Shown: positions 1-5,932, counted from the first letter of the stretch. The stretch is 10,237 nt of DNA from an uncultured Saprospiraceae bacterium (GCA_937959375.1 CALGLS010000381.1:1-10237), one strand, 5' to 3'. The notes: generated by a model from the letters alone, not told the origin. Numbers and translations are program-made.

Positions 1-138
1 CGTCAAATTCAAACAGGAACGATTGCTAAAGGTACAGAGCAGTTTGAATTAAACGTAAATGATTTAGACAAGGGTGCTTACTTCATCCAGTTCAATGTAG
101 CTGGCGAAGTTATTACTCGTCGTTTCGTAAAGATGTAA
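1..138 (+). CDS. C-terminal end of a T9SS type A cargo protein (5' partial)
   Basis: The reading frame is open from base 1 to a TAA at 136-138 and gives the last 45 residues of a protein whose start lies outside the window. The visible part is the end of a Por-type (type A) T9SS sorting domain: a GAYFIQF beta strand, then GEVITRRFVKM at the very C-terminus. In this family the tail directs export through the type IX system and is normally removed at the surface. It aligns without gaps to the last 45 residues of the next gene (28 identities by eye, including AGEV and TRRFVK), so the two are neighbouring paralogues or share a duplicated tail. Nothing can be said about the N-terminal function. 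A strong terminator follows, so it is probably not co-transcribed with the next gene. Confidence 0.85.
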   Translation, partial: RQIQTGTIAKGTEQFELNVNDLDKGAYFIQFNVAGEVITRRFVKM

Positions 139-171
139 TATTTATCTTCGGTAGACACTTACGTTCTTTGA

Positions 172-209
172 ACAAAAGCCCCGGTAGTTAACTCTACTGG
201 GGCTTTTGT
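172..209 (+). terminator. Intrinsic terminator, probably bidirectional
   Basis: A 16-bp stem pairs 172-187 with 194-209, with a 6-base loop (TTAACT) and a single G-T wobble. The core is AAAAGCCCC against GGGGCTTTT, so an A tract and a T tract flank the GC-rich part on both strands. It lies 34 bases after the stop of the partial T9SS gene. Confidence 0.85.
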
Positions 210-338
210 GTTAAAGTTATCCTGTATCGATAAGCTTGCTTACTCGAATTCCTCAACTAGTATAAGGCTTTTTGCCAAATTAAGAAATTAACTAAAGTAT
301 GTTAAAATTTAATATGGCAGCAAATTTGCATGTCACAC

Positions 339-376
339 AGTGATTTGTTTTTTTTCTTTAAAAGACAAAAATCACT
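339..376. repeat. Imperfect inverted repeat upstream of the 455-1915 gene
   Basis: AGTGATTT at 339-346 is perfectly complementary to AAATCACT at 369-376. The intervening bases are mostly a T run opposite an A-rich stretch, so the hairpin can extend further with a bulge. It could be a regulatory hairpin or protein-binding site ahead of the next gene. It does not look like a terminator, because no T tract follows the right arm. Confidence 0.4.
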
Positions 377-390
377 TCTCTCAACAAATA

Positions 391-419
391 TTGGTAATTG
401 CCAGATTCGCCCATATTTG
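391..419 (+). promoter_or_regulatory. Possible Bacteroidota-type promoter with overlapping inverted repeat
   Basis: TTG at 391-393 and CATATTTG at 412-419 resemble the Bacteroidota -33 (TTG) and -7 (TAnnTTTG, one mismatch) elements, with an 18-base spacer. The start codon at 455 is 35 bases downstream. The two elements are almost exactly covered by an inverted repeat, CAAATATTGG (385-394) against CCCATATTTG (410-419), with 9 of 10 positions paired. That could be an operator or a coincidence of AT-rich sequence. No Shine-Dalgarno is visible before 455. Confidence 0.4.
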
Positions 420-454
420 TATTTTTTTTGTTCATGATTTCTAAAGTTTAAATT

Positions 455-1915
455 ATGAAAACGACTATTTTCTTCAGTACTTTTTTCTTTATGGCTTCCT
501 TCTCTTTCGCTCAATGTAATCTTGATTTCGGAACTGGTAAAGGATTTACCTTTTCAAAAGTAAATTCAACCGACATTGTTAATGGCAGCTCTTCAGGAGC
601 AAATGCAACGAGTAGCCAATCGTTTGATATTTGGGATGAAACAACTGGTAGTTGTTCAACTCCAGGAGGAGTAGATGACGTAACAATTGATTTCGAAATA
701 TTTTCTACTGTTGACCAATATAATCCTGGTGACATCATCGATTTGTGGGCAGGAGGTTCCCATGAAGTAACGCAATCTTCTAGTGGGCTAAGAGGTTTTA
801 TTCCTTTAGGTTCTGCTGCTGCCGCCGAAACAACTTCAGGAGATGTTCGCTGTTATAGTATTACAGTTACATTCGCTCCTCATGTTGATATCACTGCAGA
901 TGAAATCATTGTTAATATGAATAGTGTAAATACGGTAGGAGCGGTTTTCGAAACAGCCTCGCTGGTTTTTTTGGATGCATTATCAGCACCTGCAAATAGT
1001 CCTTTTGGTTCGGCAACTTATAATGGTTTTTATGGTGTAGGAAGTGCTGGACCATCAACAGATGGAACCTGTACTTCAATAGCACCTACCACTACGGTTT
1101 ATTCCGAGGTTGGTCCTGGAGTTTTTACCATGGCCAATACTGGTACGGTAGATTTGACATTGCCTTGTGATCCAACAGGAGGAAGCAGTAGTCCTTTGGA
1201 TGGAAAAGATGTAAACGCACATACAGATACGGGCTTACCTGCAAATGCGCAGATCGGCGGTTTTGTGTACAAAGTTTGTTTGGAAGATGTAGCTGGGTCT
1301 ACTGCGCCACTTGATGAGACCACTACCTCAACTGGTTTTTCAAGTACTTTAAATAGTATCTCTATCGTTGATCCACTTCCTGTTGACCTGATTGACTTTA
1401 ACGCAAAAGTTCAGGACGATGAAGTTGACTTAGAATGGATTACTGCATCTGAGGAAAACAATTCCCATTTTGAAATTGAGTATAGTGAAAATGGACGCGA
1501 CTTTAATTACCTTGATAAGATCGAGGGAGTTGGAACATCCGCAGAAATTCAGCATTATACTTATACACATCTAAATCCTATGGTAGGGAGAAATTATTAC
1601 CGCTTGCGTCAAGTTGATCTCGATGGAGACTTTACCTACAGTTCGATAGTTTCGGCAGTACTAAGTTCAACAACAGCGATTGAGATTTATCCAACTTTAG
1701 TCGCTAATACTCTTCAGGTTAGTTTAGAAGAAAATAGATCAACCGATATTGAAATGCGAGTAGTTGATATAACAGGTCGTCAGTTGCAGTCCACTATCAT
1801 CTCAAAGGGGACAGAAGGATTCGATTTGGATGTAGTTGGTTTGGAAAGGGGAACATACTTCGTTCAATTTAATATAGCTGGAGAAGTAGTTACGCGTCGC
1901 TTTGTGAAAATATAA
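455..1915 (+). CDS. Secreted protein with fibronectin-like segment and T9SS type A sorting domain
   Basis: The 486-residue product starts with a clear Sec signal peptide (MKTTIFFSTFFFMASFSFA, likely cut before Gln20). Residues about 21-305 form a serine/threonine/glycine-rich region with scattered cysteines that I do not recognise. From LPVDL at 308 to about 402 comes the fibronectin-III-like module typical of Bacteroidota T9SS cargo (LEW, HFEIEYSENG, NYYRLRQVDLDG). Residues 409-486 are the type A sorting domain: IEIYP, VVDITGRQL, then GTYFVQF and TRRFVKI at the end. The protein should cross the inner membrane by Sec and the outer membrane by T9SS. Its tail is closely related to that of the preceding partial gene. 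Strong terminators on both sides indicate a single-gene transcript. Biochemical function is unknown; the N-terminal part could be adhesive or structural. Confidence 0.9.
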   Translation: MKTTIFFSTFFFMASFSFAQCNLDFGTGKGFTFSKVNSTDIVNGSSSGANATSSQSFDIWDETTGSCSTPGGVDDVTIDFEIFSTVDQYNPGDIIDLWAGGSHEVTQSSSGLRGFIPLGSAAAAETTSGDVRCYSITVTFAPHVDITADEIIVNMNSVNTVGAVFETASLVFLDALSAPANSPFGSATYNGFYGVGSAGPSTDGTCTSIAPTTTVYSEVGPGVFTMANTGTVDLTLPCDPTGGSSSPLDGKDVNAHTDTGLPANAQIGGFVYKVCLEDVAGSTAPLDETTTSTGFSSTLNSISIVDPLPVDLIDFNAKVQDDEVDLEWITASEENNSHFEIEYSENGRDFNYLDKIEGVGTSAEIQHYTYTHLNPMVGRNYYRLRQVDLDGDFTYSSIVSAVLSSTTAIEIYPTLVANTLQVSLEENRSTDIEMRVVDITGRQLQSTIISKGTEGFDLDVVGLERGTYFVQFNIAGEVVTRRFVKI

Positions 1916-1920
1916 ATTGA

Positions 1921-1935
1921 GGTTCTTTAAGAACC
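1921..1935. repeat. Short palindrome after the stop codon
   Basis: GGTTCTT at 1921-1927 is fully complementary to AAGAACC at 1929-1935 with one base between. It begins five bases after the TAA of the preceding gene and ten bases before the main terminator stem. It may simply add a small hairpin to the 3' end. Confidence 0.4.
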
Positions 1936-1944
1936 AGAATTTCT

Positions 1945-1985
1945 AAAAGCCCTGCATCGTATTAAATCCGATGCAGGGCTTTTTG
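1945..1985 (+). terminator. Intrinsic terminator of the 455-1915 gene
   Basis: A perfect 15-bp stem pairs 1945-1959 with 1969-1983 around a 9-base loop. It has a GC-rich core (GCCCTGCATCG) flanked by AAAA and a T run at 1980-1984. The A tract on the left arm means it may also work on the opposite strand. It has the same AAAAGCCC start as the terminator at 172-209. Confidence 0.88.
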
Positions 1986-2087
1986 TTTTGAAATTTGGAA
2001 GCTCTCTTTGAAAGTTGTATCTTATAAGCACTTAATCTATTTTGACTACCTGCTGATTATAGAAGAGTGTAACCAAAAAATAATACC

Positions 2088-2846
2088 ATGAGATACCTCC
2101 ACTTACTTAGTCCAATATTGTTGCTTCTATTTCCATTCGAAATGACTGATTCAGTCCAACAAAAAAATGTAGATCTAAATGAGGGTTTGATCGCTTATTA
2201 TTCTTTCAACGATTGTGATGCACGCGATGAAAGTGGATATGGTTCTGATGGCGAATTATTTGGCGTCAATTGCTGGTGCGGAATTGAAGACGAAGGTTTG
2301 CTTTTTGATGGAGAAAGAAGTTATGTCGAATTCTCAGGTCGTGTCAACAAAGCTTTTAACACAACAGATTTTACCATTTCCTTTTATGTAAAACCTGAAC
2401 GTGCTAATATTTTTCAGCAAAGCCTGTTGAGCAAACGAACAGAATGTGATAGCATCCAAATGTTTGATATCCGTATGGATACACACAACAAAAGAATAAC
2501 AACAGAGGTCTATGAAAAACCATATAAGTCATACGCTGATATTTCTCCAGATTATGAGGGGAGTGGCTGGATTCATTATGCCTTAGTTCGGAAGGGGCGC
2601 TACGCTTATACCTATATCAACGGTTTACCACAACGTGAAGGTTTTCGCTGTAGTGGCGTTGACATCTCTAACGAAACTATCTTGTCTTTTTCCAATAGTC
2701 CATGCCTCGGGAGTGGAGGCGCCCGCCGTTTCAAAGGAATCCTAGATGAACTTAAAGTCTACGAAAGAGCTTTGTCTGAAGAGGAGGTCTTAGAACTTTA
2801 TGAAGAAAACCCGATAGAGAATGCTAACTCGGATTGTTATACCTAG
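2088..2846 (+). CDS. LamG / concanavalin-like domain protein lacking a T9SS tail
   Basis: The 252-residue product has a hydrophobic N-terminus (LLSPILLLLFPF), probably a signal peptide or anchor, although the AxA-type cleavage site is not obvious. Residues about 33-240 form a LamG-like jellyroll (Laminin_G_3 type): GLIAYYSFNDC, DESGYGSDGELFG, LLFDGERSYVEF, FTISFYVKP, YINGLP, and the family-typical ending LDELKVYERALSEEEVLELY. Such domains bind glycans or act as structural modules in surface proteins. The domain is clearly paralogous to that in the gene at 3555-4787. Unlike that protein, this one stops 12 residues after the jellyroll, with no Ig-like or CHU_C tail. The stop lies six bases before the hexamer arrays, so it may be a 3'-truncated copy. 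If intact, it would be periplasmic or anchored rather than T9SS-exported. No RBS or good promoter is seen. Confidence 0.82.
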   Translation: MRYLHLLSPILLLLFPFEMTDSVQQKNVDLNEGLIAYYSFNDCDARDESGYGSDGELFGVNCWCGIEDEGLLFDGERSYVEFSGRVNKAFNTTDFTISFYVKPERANIFQQSLLSKRTECDSIQMFDIRMDTHNKRITTEVYEKPYKSYADISPDYEGSGWIHYALVRKGRYAYTYINGLPQREGFRCSGVDISNETILSFSNSPCLGSGGARRFKGILDELKVYERALSEEEVLELYEENPIENANSDCYT

Positions 2847-2852
2847 GAGGGG

Positions 2853-2910
2853 ATTAGAATGTGAATTAGAATTAGAATTAGAATGTGAATGTGAATGTGA
2901 ATGTGAATGT
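2853..2910 (+). repeat. Hexamer tandem array A (ATTAGA / ATGTGA)
   Basis: Nine full hexamers plus four bases run in order ATTAGA, ATGTGA, three ATTAGA, four ATGTGA, then ATGT. Read in another phase, all units are NNGAAT with TA or GT as the variable pair. The array starts six bases after the TAG of the LamG gene. Its first 33 bases (2853-2885) are complementary, with two mismatches, to 3004-3036 in array C. Confidence 0.95.
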
Positions 2911-2940
2911 CCATCTATCGCGGAGTTCCACGTTAGTTGG
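2911..2940. repeat. Spacer between arrays A and B with shared motifs
   Basis: This 30-base spacer contains ATCGCGGAG at 2917-2925, which recurs identically at 8251-8259 beside the other tandem array. It ends with CCACGTTAGTTGG (2928-2940). A near-copy of that, CCACGTCAGCAGG, sits at 2990-3002 between arrays B and C. In both places ATTC follows two bases later. The spacer is GC-richer than the surrounding arrays. Confidence 0.7.
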
Positions 2941-2942
2941 AT

Positions 2943-2990
2943 ATTCCTATTCCTATTCCTATTCCCATTCCCATTCCCATTCCCATTCCC
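2943..2990 (-). repeat. Hexamer tandem array B (ATTCCT / ATTCCC)
   Basis: Three ATTCCT units are followed by five ATTCCC units without interruption. On the minus strand the units read AGGAAT and GGGAAT, so they share the NNGAAT core of array A but in the opposite orientation. Variants occur in homogeneous blocks, as expected from slipped-strand copying. Confidence 0.95.
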
Positions 2991-3004
2991 CACGTCAGCA
3001 GGCC

Positions 3005-3040
3005 ATTCTAATTCAAACTCTAATTCACATTCTAATTCAT
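3005..3040 (-). repeat. Hexamer tandem array C (ATTCTA / ATTCAC and variants)
   Basis: Six hexamers: ATTCTA, ATTCAA, ACTCTA, ATTCAC, ATTCTA, ATTCAT. On the minus strand they are mostly NNGAAT units, with the same TA and GT variants and the same order as array A. The stretch 3004-3036 is complementary to 2853-2885 at 31 of 33 positions, making a long-range inverted repeat around array B. Confidence 0.9.
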
Positions 3041-3068
3041 AACCTTCCTCTCTTTCAATTAAACAACT

Positions 3069-3076
3069 TACCTTTG
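3069..3076 (+). promoter_or_regulatory. Bacteroidota -7 promoter element upstream of ybaB
   Basis: TACCTTTG is an exact match to the Bacteroidota TAnnTTTG -7 consensus and ends 60 bases before the ybaB start codon. No clear TTG sits at the expected -33 position, where the sequence is a pyrimidine tract. The surrounding CTTACCTTTGT recurs with one change upstream of the histidine kinase gene. Confidence 0.5.
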
Positions 3077-3136
3077 TCAAAAATTAGGTAGATCCATAGC
3101 TACCAATCCATTCGTTTAACTAAAATCAATATTCTT

Positions 3137-3442
3137 ATGTTCGGAGACATGGAAGAAAAGCAAAAGCAGCTTCAAATTAAGCTGTCAGGAATGACCGTAG
3201 ATGCAGTAGCTGGTGATGGTAAAGTGAAGGTAGTAGTGAGCGCTACACGTGAGGTAAGAAACATTTCAATCGATCCATCATTGATGGAAGATGGGGATGT
3301 AGAGCAAATCGAAGACTTTGTAATGGTAGCCATTAATCGGGCGCTTGCCAAGGCTGCCGAATTAGAGGCTCAAGAAGCTCAAAATCTACTAAAAGATATG
3401 CTTCCACCAGGGATGGGAGGTCTATCTGACATGTTTGGATAA
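3137..3442 (+). CDS. ybaB: YbaB/EbfC family nucleoid-associated DNA-binding protein
   Basis: The 101-residue product matches YbaB/EbfC in length and character. It opens with MFGDMEEKQKQLQIKLSGM, a helix of the usual type, followed by the conserved strand region VKVVVSATREVRNISIDPSLM. Next come a long helix rich in alanine and glutamate (residues about 56-86) and a Gly/Met/Pro-rich tail (MLPPGMGGLSDMFG). The family forms small dimers that bind DNA and act on nucleoid organisation or gene expression. In many bacteria ybaB lies between dnaX and recR, which is not the case here; instead it lies between two paralogous LamG genes. The first ATG is chosen because MFGDM is the common family start; a second ATG at 3149 is possible. 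It has its own TAnnTTTG element. Confidence 0.93.
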   Translation: MFGDMEEKQKQLQIKLSGMTVDAVAGDGKVKVVVSATREVRNISIDPSLMEDGDVEQIEDFVMVAINRALAKAAELEAQEAQNLLKDMLPPGMGGLSDMFG

Positions 3443-3554
3443 AATATTGCAGTATAATTTCCGTTTATTTGTAGATGCTTGATCGTTCGGTCAATGCGGC
3501 AAAATTAAAACTTAAACTCGTTGATTAACAGTGAGTTATAAATGTCTTATTTAC

Positions 3555-4787
3555 ATGAAGATTTTTTCAACATTACTAATTGCTTTTTTGACGCTTACGA
3601 GTGTCTTTGCGCAGATACCAACTAACGATTTAGTCGCGCATTATTCATTTGACGACTGTACTGGATTTGACTTTAGTGGTAATGGCTCCAACGGAACTTT
3701 ATTCGGTGCAACTTGTGAGCCTTGCGGAGTAAGTGGACAGGCCTTGTTTTTTGATGGCTCCACAGTCATGGGCTCAGAGAACTATATGTTGGCTTTGAAC
3801 CAAGTAAATAATATTTTTGATATAAATGATTTCTCTGTTAGCTTCTACATGAAATCAACGAATGGCTTAGGAAATAAAGATATCCTTTCAAAAAGAGAAG
3901 GTTGTAATGCGGATAATGCATTTGCCATTCGTTTTTTGCCAGCAACAAATTCAATCGACGTAGAGCTAAGTGAAAACACGAGTAAATCTGCCTCTGTTTC
4001 TGCTCCTTTAGATTTTGGGAACTGTTGGCAGCACATTGTCTTTGTTCGCCAAAATGTTCGTTCCTTACTTTACATTAATGGAACCTTGCGAGCAGAAAGT
4101 AGTGCCGTATCAAGAGTAGACGTTTCTAACAATGCTGTTCTAAGTATTGCTAGAAGTGATTGTCAATCAACCACAGAGGTTCCTTTTGAAGGGGTACTTG
4201 ACGAAATGCTTTTTTATGATCGTGCATTGACTGTTGACGAAATTGAAGAATTGTATTTAGGACCTGACAAGATTCTAAATGACGATCTAACCATTTTTCT
4301 AGGTGACTCTGTTGTATTGAATTCAACAATGAGTTGTGCCGATGATTTTCTTTGGCAGCCAGCTGATTTTTTATCAGTTACGGATACTTCTTTGACAGTA
4401 GCTAAACCAACTTCCAGTATTACTTACACATTGAACTTTACAGAAGATAATGTATGCATTGCTTTTGATACCGTTCGAATTACTGTTATTGATCCCAACG
4501 ACTTGAATTGTACGCAAGTATATTTGCCCAAAGCTTTTACACCTAATGATGATGGTTTAAATGATACTTATGGAATTAGTAATCCGCATGCCATTCAAGA
4601 TTTAATTTCACTTGAAATTTTTGACCGATGGGGAGCAAGAGTATTCTTTACAGATGATGCTTTCGGTCGTTGGAATGGTGATTTTAAAAACAGTGCGGTC
4701 AATCCGGGTGTTATGCTATATAAGGTTCGATACAACTGTGATGGTGAAGAAAAAATAGATGTTGGAAGTTTGTCAATAATCAGATAG
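3555..4787 (+). CDS. LamG-domain surface protein with T9SS type B (CHU_C) sorting tail
   Basis: The 410-residue product begins with a good signal peptide (MKIFSTLLIAFLTLTSVFA, cut before Gln20). That is why I choose the ATG at 3555 over an in-frame GTG at 3531, which would add eight residues ahead of it. Residues about 25-235 are a LamG-like jellyroll (LVAHYSFDDC, DFSGNGSNGTLFGATC, FSVSFYMK, LLYINGTL, LDEMLFYDRALTVDEIEELY). Residues about 240-320 form an Ig/PKD-like module (GDSVVLNSTMSC, FLWQPADFLSVTD, SITYTLNFTEDNVC). Residues 322-410 are the gliding-motility-associated C-terminal (CHU_C, type B) domain with AFTPNDDGLND and LEIFDRWGARVF. Type B tails direct T9SS export and surface retention. 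The LamG domain is paralogous to the one in 2088-2846. The ligand is unknown; glycan binding or adhesion is an inference from the fold. Confidence 0.92.
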   Translation: MKIFSTLLIAFLTLTSVFAQIPTNDLVAHYSFDDCTGFDFSGNGSNGTLFGATCEPCGVSGQALFFDGSTVMGSENYMLALNQVNNIFDINDFSVSFYMKSTNGLGNKDILSKREGCNADNAFAIRFLPATNSIDVELSENTSKSASVSAPLDFGNCWQHIVFVRQNVRSLLYINGTLRAESSAVSRVDVSNNAVLSIARSDCQSTTEVPFEGVLDEMLFYDRALTVDEIEELYLGPDKILNDDLTIFLGDSVVLNSTMSCADDFLWQPADFLSVTDTSLTVAKPTSSITYTLNFTEDNVCIAFDTVRITVIDPNDLNCTQVYLPKAFTPNDDGLNDTYGISNPHAIQDLISLEIFDRWGARVFFTDDAFGRWNGDFKNSAVNPGVMLYKVRYNCDGEEKIDVGSLSIIR

Positions 4788-4795
4788 TTTGACGT

Positions 4796-4818
4796 CTAAT
4801 CGACTGACAGTCAGTTAG
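4796..4818. repeat. Small hairpin after the LamG-CHU_C gene
   Basis: ACTGAC (4803-4808) pairs perfectly with GTCAGT (4810-4815) around one base, and CTA/TAG just outside could extend it across an internal loop. It starts nine bases after the stop codon. No T run follows, so it is at best a weak terminator; it could also be a protein-binding palindrome. Confidence 0.3.
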
Positions 4819-4915
4819 ATACTATTAGTTATGGACCCTCTTTATGCGTAAATGAACTTAAAGATTGATTAAATGTTAGTTTAGAAACGTTTCCTTTCGT
4901 TAAATTGAACGTCTT

Positions 4916-4922
4916 AAAGGAG
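4916..4922 (+). promoter_or_regulatory. Strong Shine-Dalgarno (AAAGGAG) before the DUF1573 gene
   Basis: AAAGGAG lies five bases ahead of the ATG at 4928. A Shine-Dalgarno this good is uncommon in Bacteroidota, and none of the other starts in the window has one. It supports 4928 as the start, although the ATG at 4982 would give a more compact lipoprotein signal. Confidence 0.5.
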
Positions 4923-4927
4923 TTACT

Positions 4928-5860
4928 ATGAGTGAACACCTTAATTTTCAAAGGTTTTTCAACGCAATTAATATAACCCTGATGAGTTTTAACAAATCAA
5001 TTTTCTCTTTTCTTTTATTTGGTTTACTCTTGCAATCTTGTGGTAGTGATGCTCCTGATGTCAATGCTAAATCTAAAGCAGAAGTTGCTACACAATTGGC
5101 TAGTCGCGAATTAGCAGATGCTAAAGTAGATGCAATGATTGATACGGCTACACCTTCTGAATTATTAGAAACAGAAGAATCAAAAGCAGAAGCAGCTCGC
5201 GAAGCTAAGGCTGAGCAAGCTAAGGCAAAGAAGGAAGCTGTAGACAAAGCTCGTGAAGAAAAAGATAAAGCACGAAAAGAAAAAAGAGCAAAGAGAAGAG
5301 CAGAAAGAGATAAAAAGGCGCAAGAAGAAAGACGAAGGAAAAGAAGAGAAAAAAGAGCTGCTAAAAAATTAGCCGCTGAGCAAACAGCAAAAGCTACATC
5401 AAATGCTGTTCAAACTGCAGAACCAATTCCAGTAGAATATCAGAGCAATACTAGCCGTTCAACCACATCGTCTCGTAATGGAGCTCCAGTCGTTTCTTTT
5501 TACAAAACGATACATAAATACGGAACAATAGAACAAGGAGATAAAGTCGAGTATAAATTCAGATTTGTAAATGCTGGGAAGTCTGAACTAGTCGTTACAG
5601 ATGCTACTGCTTCTTGTGGTTGTACCAAACCAAGTTATCCATTTATTCCGATTGAACCAGGAGGAGAAGGATATATCGGAGTCGTCTTCGATTCTAAAGG
5701 TAAACTTGGTCGACAAAAACCCTCTGTTGTTATTACTACTAATGCTGACCCTGCCTCCTATACCATTTACCTTGAAGGTTATGTTGACTCAGCTGAGAAA
5801 GCTGAAGAGGCAAACAACGATGAAAATGATAAAAAAGAGGAAGACGGAAAATCTTTCTAG
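4928..5860 (+). CDS. DUF1573-domain lipoprotein with highly charged central segment
   Basis: The 310-residue product has a lipoprotein signal ending in the lipobox LLQSC, with Cys38 followed by GSD. From the in-frame ATG at 4982 this cysteine would be residue 20, a more typical position. The Shine-Dalgarno favours 4928, so the start is uncertain. Residues about 75-165 are almost entirely Ala, Lys, Glu and Arg, with a strongly basic core (RAKRRAERDKK, RRRKRREKR). They probably form a long helix or coiled coil. Residues about 188-285 form a DUF1573 domain, an Ig/ASH-like fold common in Bacteroidota, with the hallmark CGCT at 230-233 after KYGTIEQGD and VVTDATAS. The C-terminus is an acidic Glu/Asp/Lys tail. 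It is probably anchored in the inner or outer membrane, facing the periplasm. The role is unknown; the basic helix could reach peptidoglycan or another polyanion (inference). Confidence 0.87.
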   Translation: MSEHLNFQRFFNAINITLMSFNKSIFSFLLFGLLLQSCGSDAPDVNAKSKAEVATQLASRELADAKVDAMIDTATPSELLETEESKAEAAREAKAEQAKAKKEAVDKAREEKDKARKEKRAKRRAERDKKAQEERRRKRREKRAAKKLAAEQTAKATSNAVQTAEPIPVEYQSNTSRSTTSSRNGAPVVSFYKTIHKYGTIEQGDKVEYKFRFVNAGKSELVVTDATASCGCTKPSYPFIPIEPGGEGYIGVVFDSKGKLGRQKPSVVITTNADPASYTIYLEGYVDSAEKAEEANNDENDKKEEDGKSF

Positions 5861-5924
5861 TCTAACTTCTTTATTTAATCTTAACTTTTGGGCAAAATTG
5901 ATCAACCGTTCGCCTAAAGTATCT

Positions 5925-5932
5925 TACCTTCG
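5925..5932 (+). promoter_or_regulatory. Possible -7 promoter element of the histidine kinase gene
   Basis: TACCTTCG differs by one base from TAnnTTTG and ends 23 bases before the ATG at 5956. The context CTTACCTTCGT (5923-5933) matches the ybaB upstream CTTACCTTTGT in 10 of 11 bases. The nearest upstream TTG (5898-5900) is 24 bases away, a little far for a -33 element. Confidence 0.4.

Larger units (their letters stand above)
139..454. other. Non-coding gap of 316 bases between two T9SS cargo genes
   Basis: No credible gene is seen here. The gap holds, in order, the terminator at 172-209, a short stretch with four palindromic hexamers at 226-261, a T-rich inverted repeat at 339-376, and an inverted repeat at 385-419 overlapping a possible promoter. 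A minus-strand reading frame across 302-514 encodes a lysine- and glutamate-rich peptide without a recognisable domain and overlaps the signal peptide of the next gene; I regard it as spurious. Confidence 0.6.

Noticed and set aside
302..514. Minus-strand 70-residue reading frame
   Set aside because: It overlaps the signal peptide of the clear T9SS cargo gene, has a low-complexity charged composition and no recognisable domain.
2038..2044. TATTTTG as -7 promoter element of the 2088-2846 gene
   Set aside because: It is one base short of TAnnTTTG. The spacing to an upstream TTG is acceptable (20 bases), but the match is too weak in AT-rich sequence to annotate.
2853..3040. CRISPR-like array
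   Set aside because: The units are contiguous 6-bp repeats without unique spacers between them, and no cas genes are nearby.
2790..3091. Reading frames across the hexamer arrays in several frames and both strands (for example repeating His-Ser / Asn-Ser or Glu-Leu / Glu-Cys dipeptides)
   Set aside because: Hexamer repeats without stops automatically yield open dipeptide-repeat frames. No signal, domain or start context supports them, and they overlap one another.
3479..3494. Short inverted repeat TTGATCG / CGGTCAA upstream of the LamG-CHU_C gene
   Set aside because: Only seven pairs including a wobble and a two-base loop, with no promoter context; expected by chance in a window this long.
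3531..3554. GTG start eight codons upstream for the LamG-CHU_C gene
   Set aside because: The ATG at 3555 gives a textbook signal peptide directly at the N-terminus; no Shine-Dalgarno supports the GTG.
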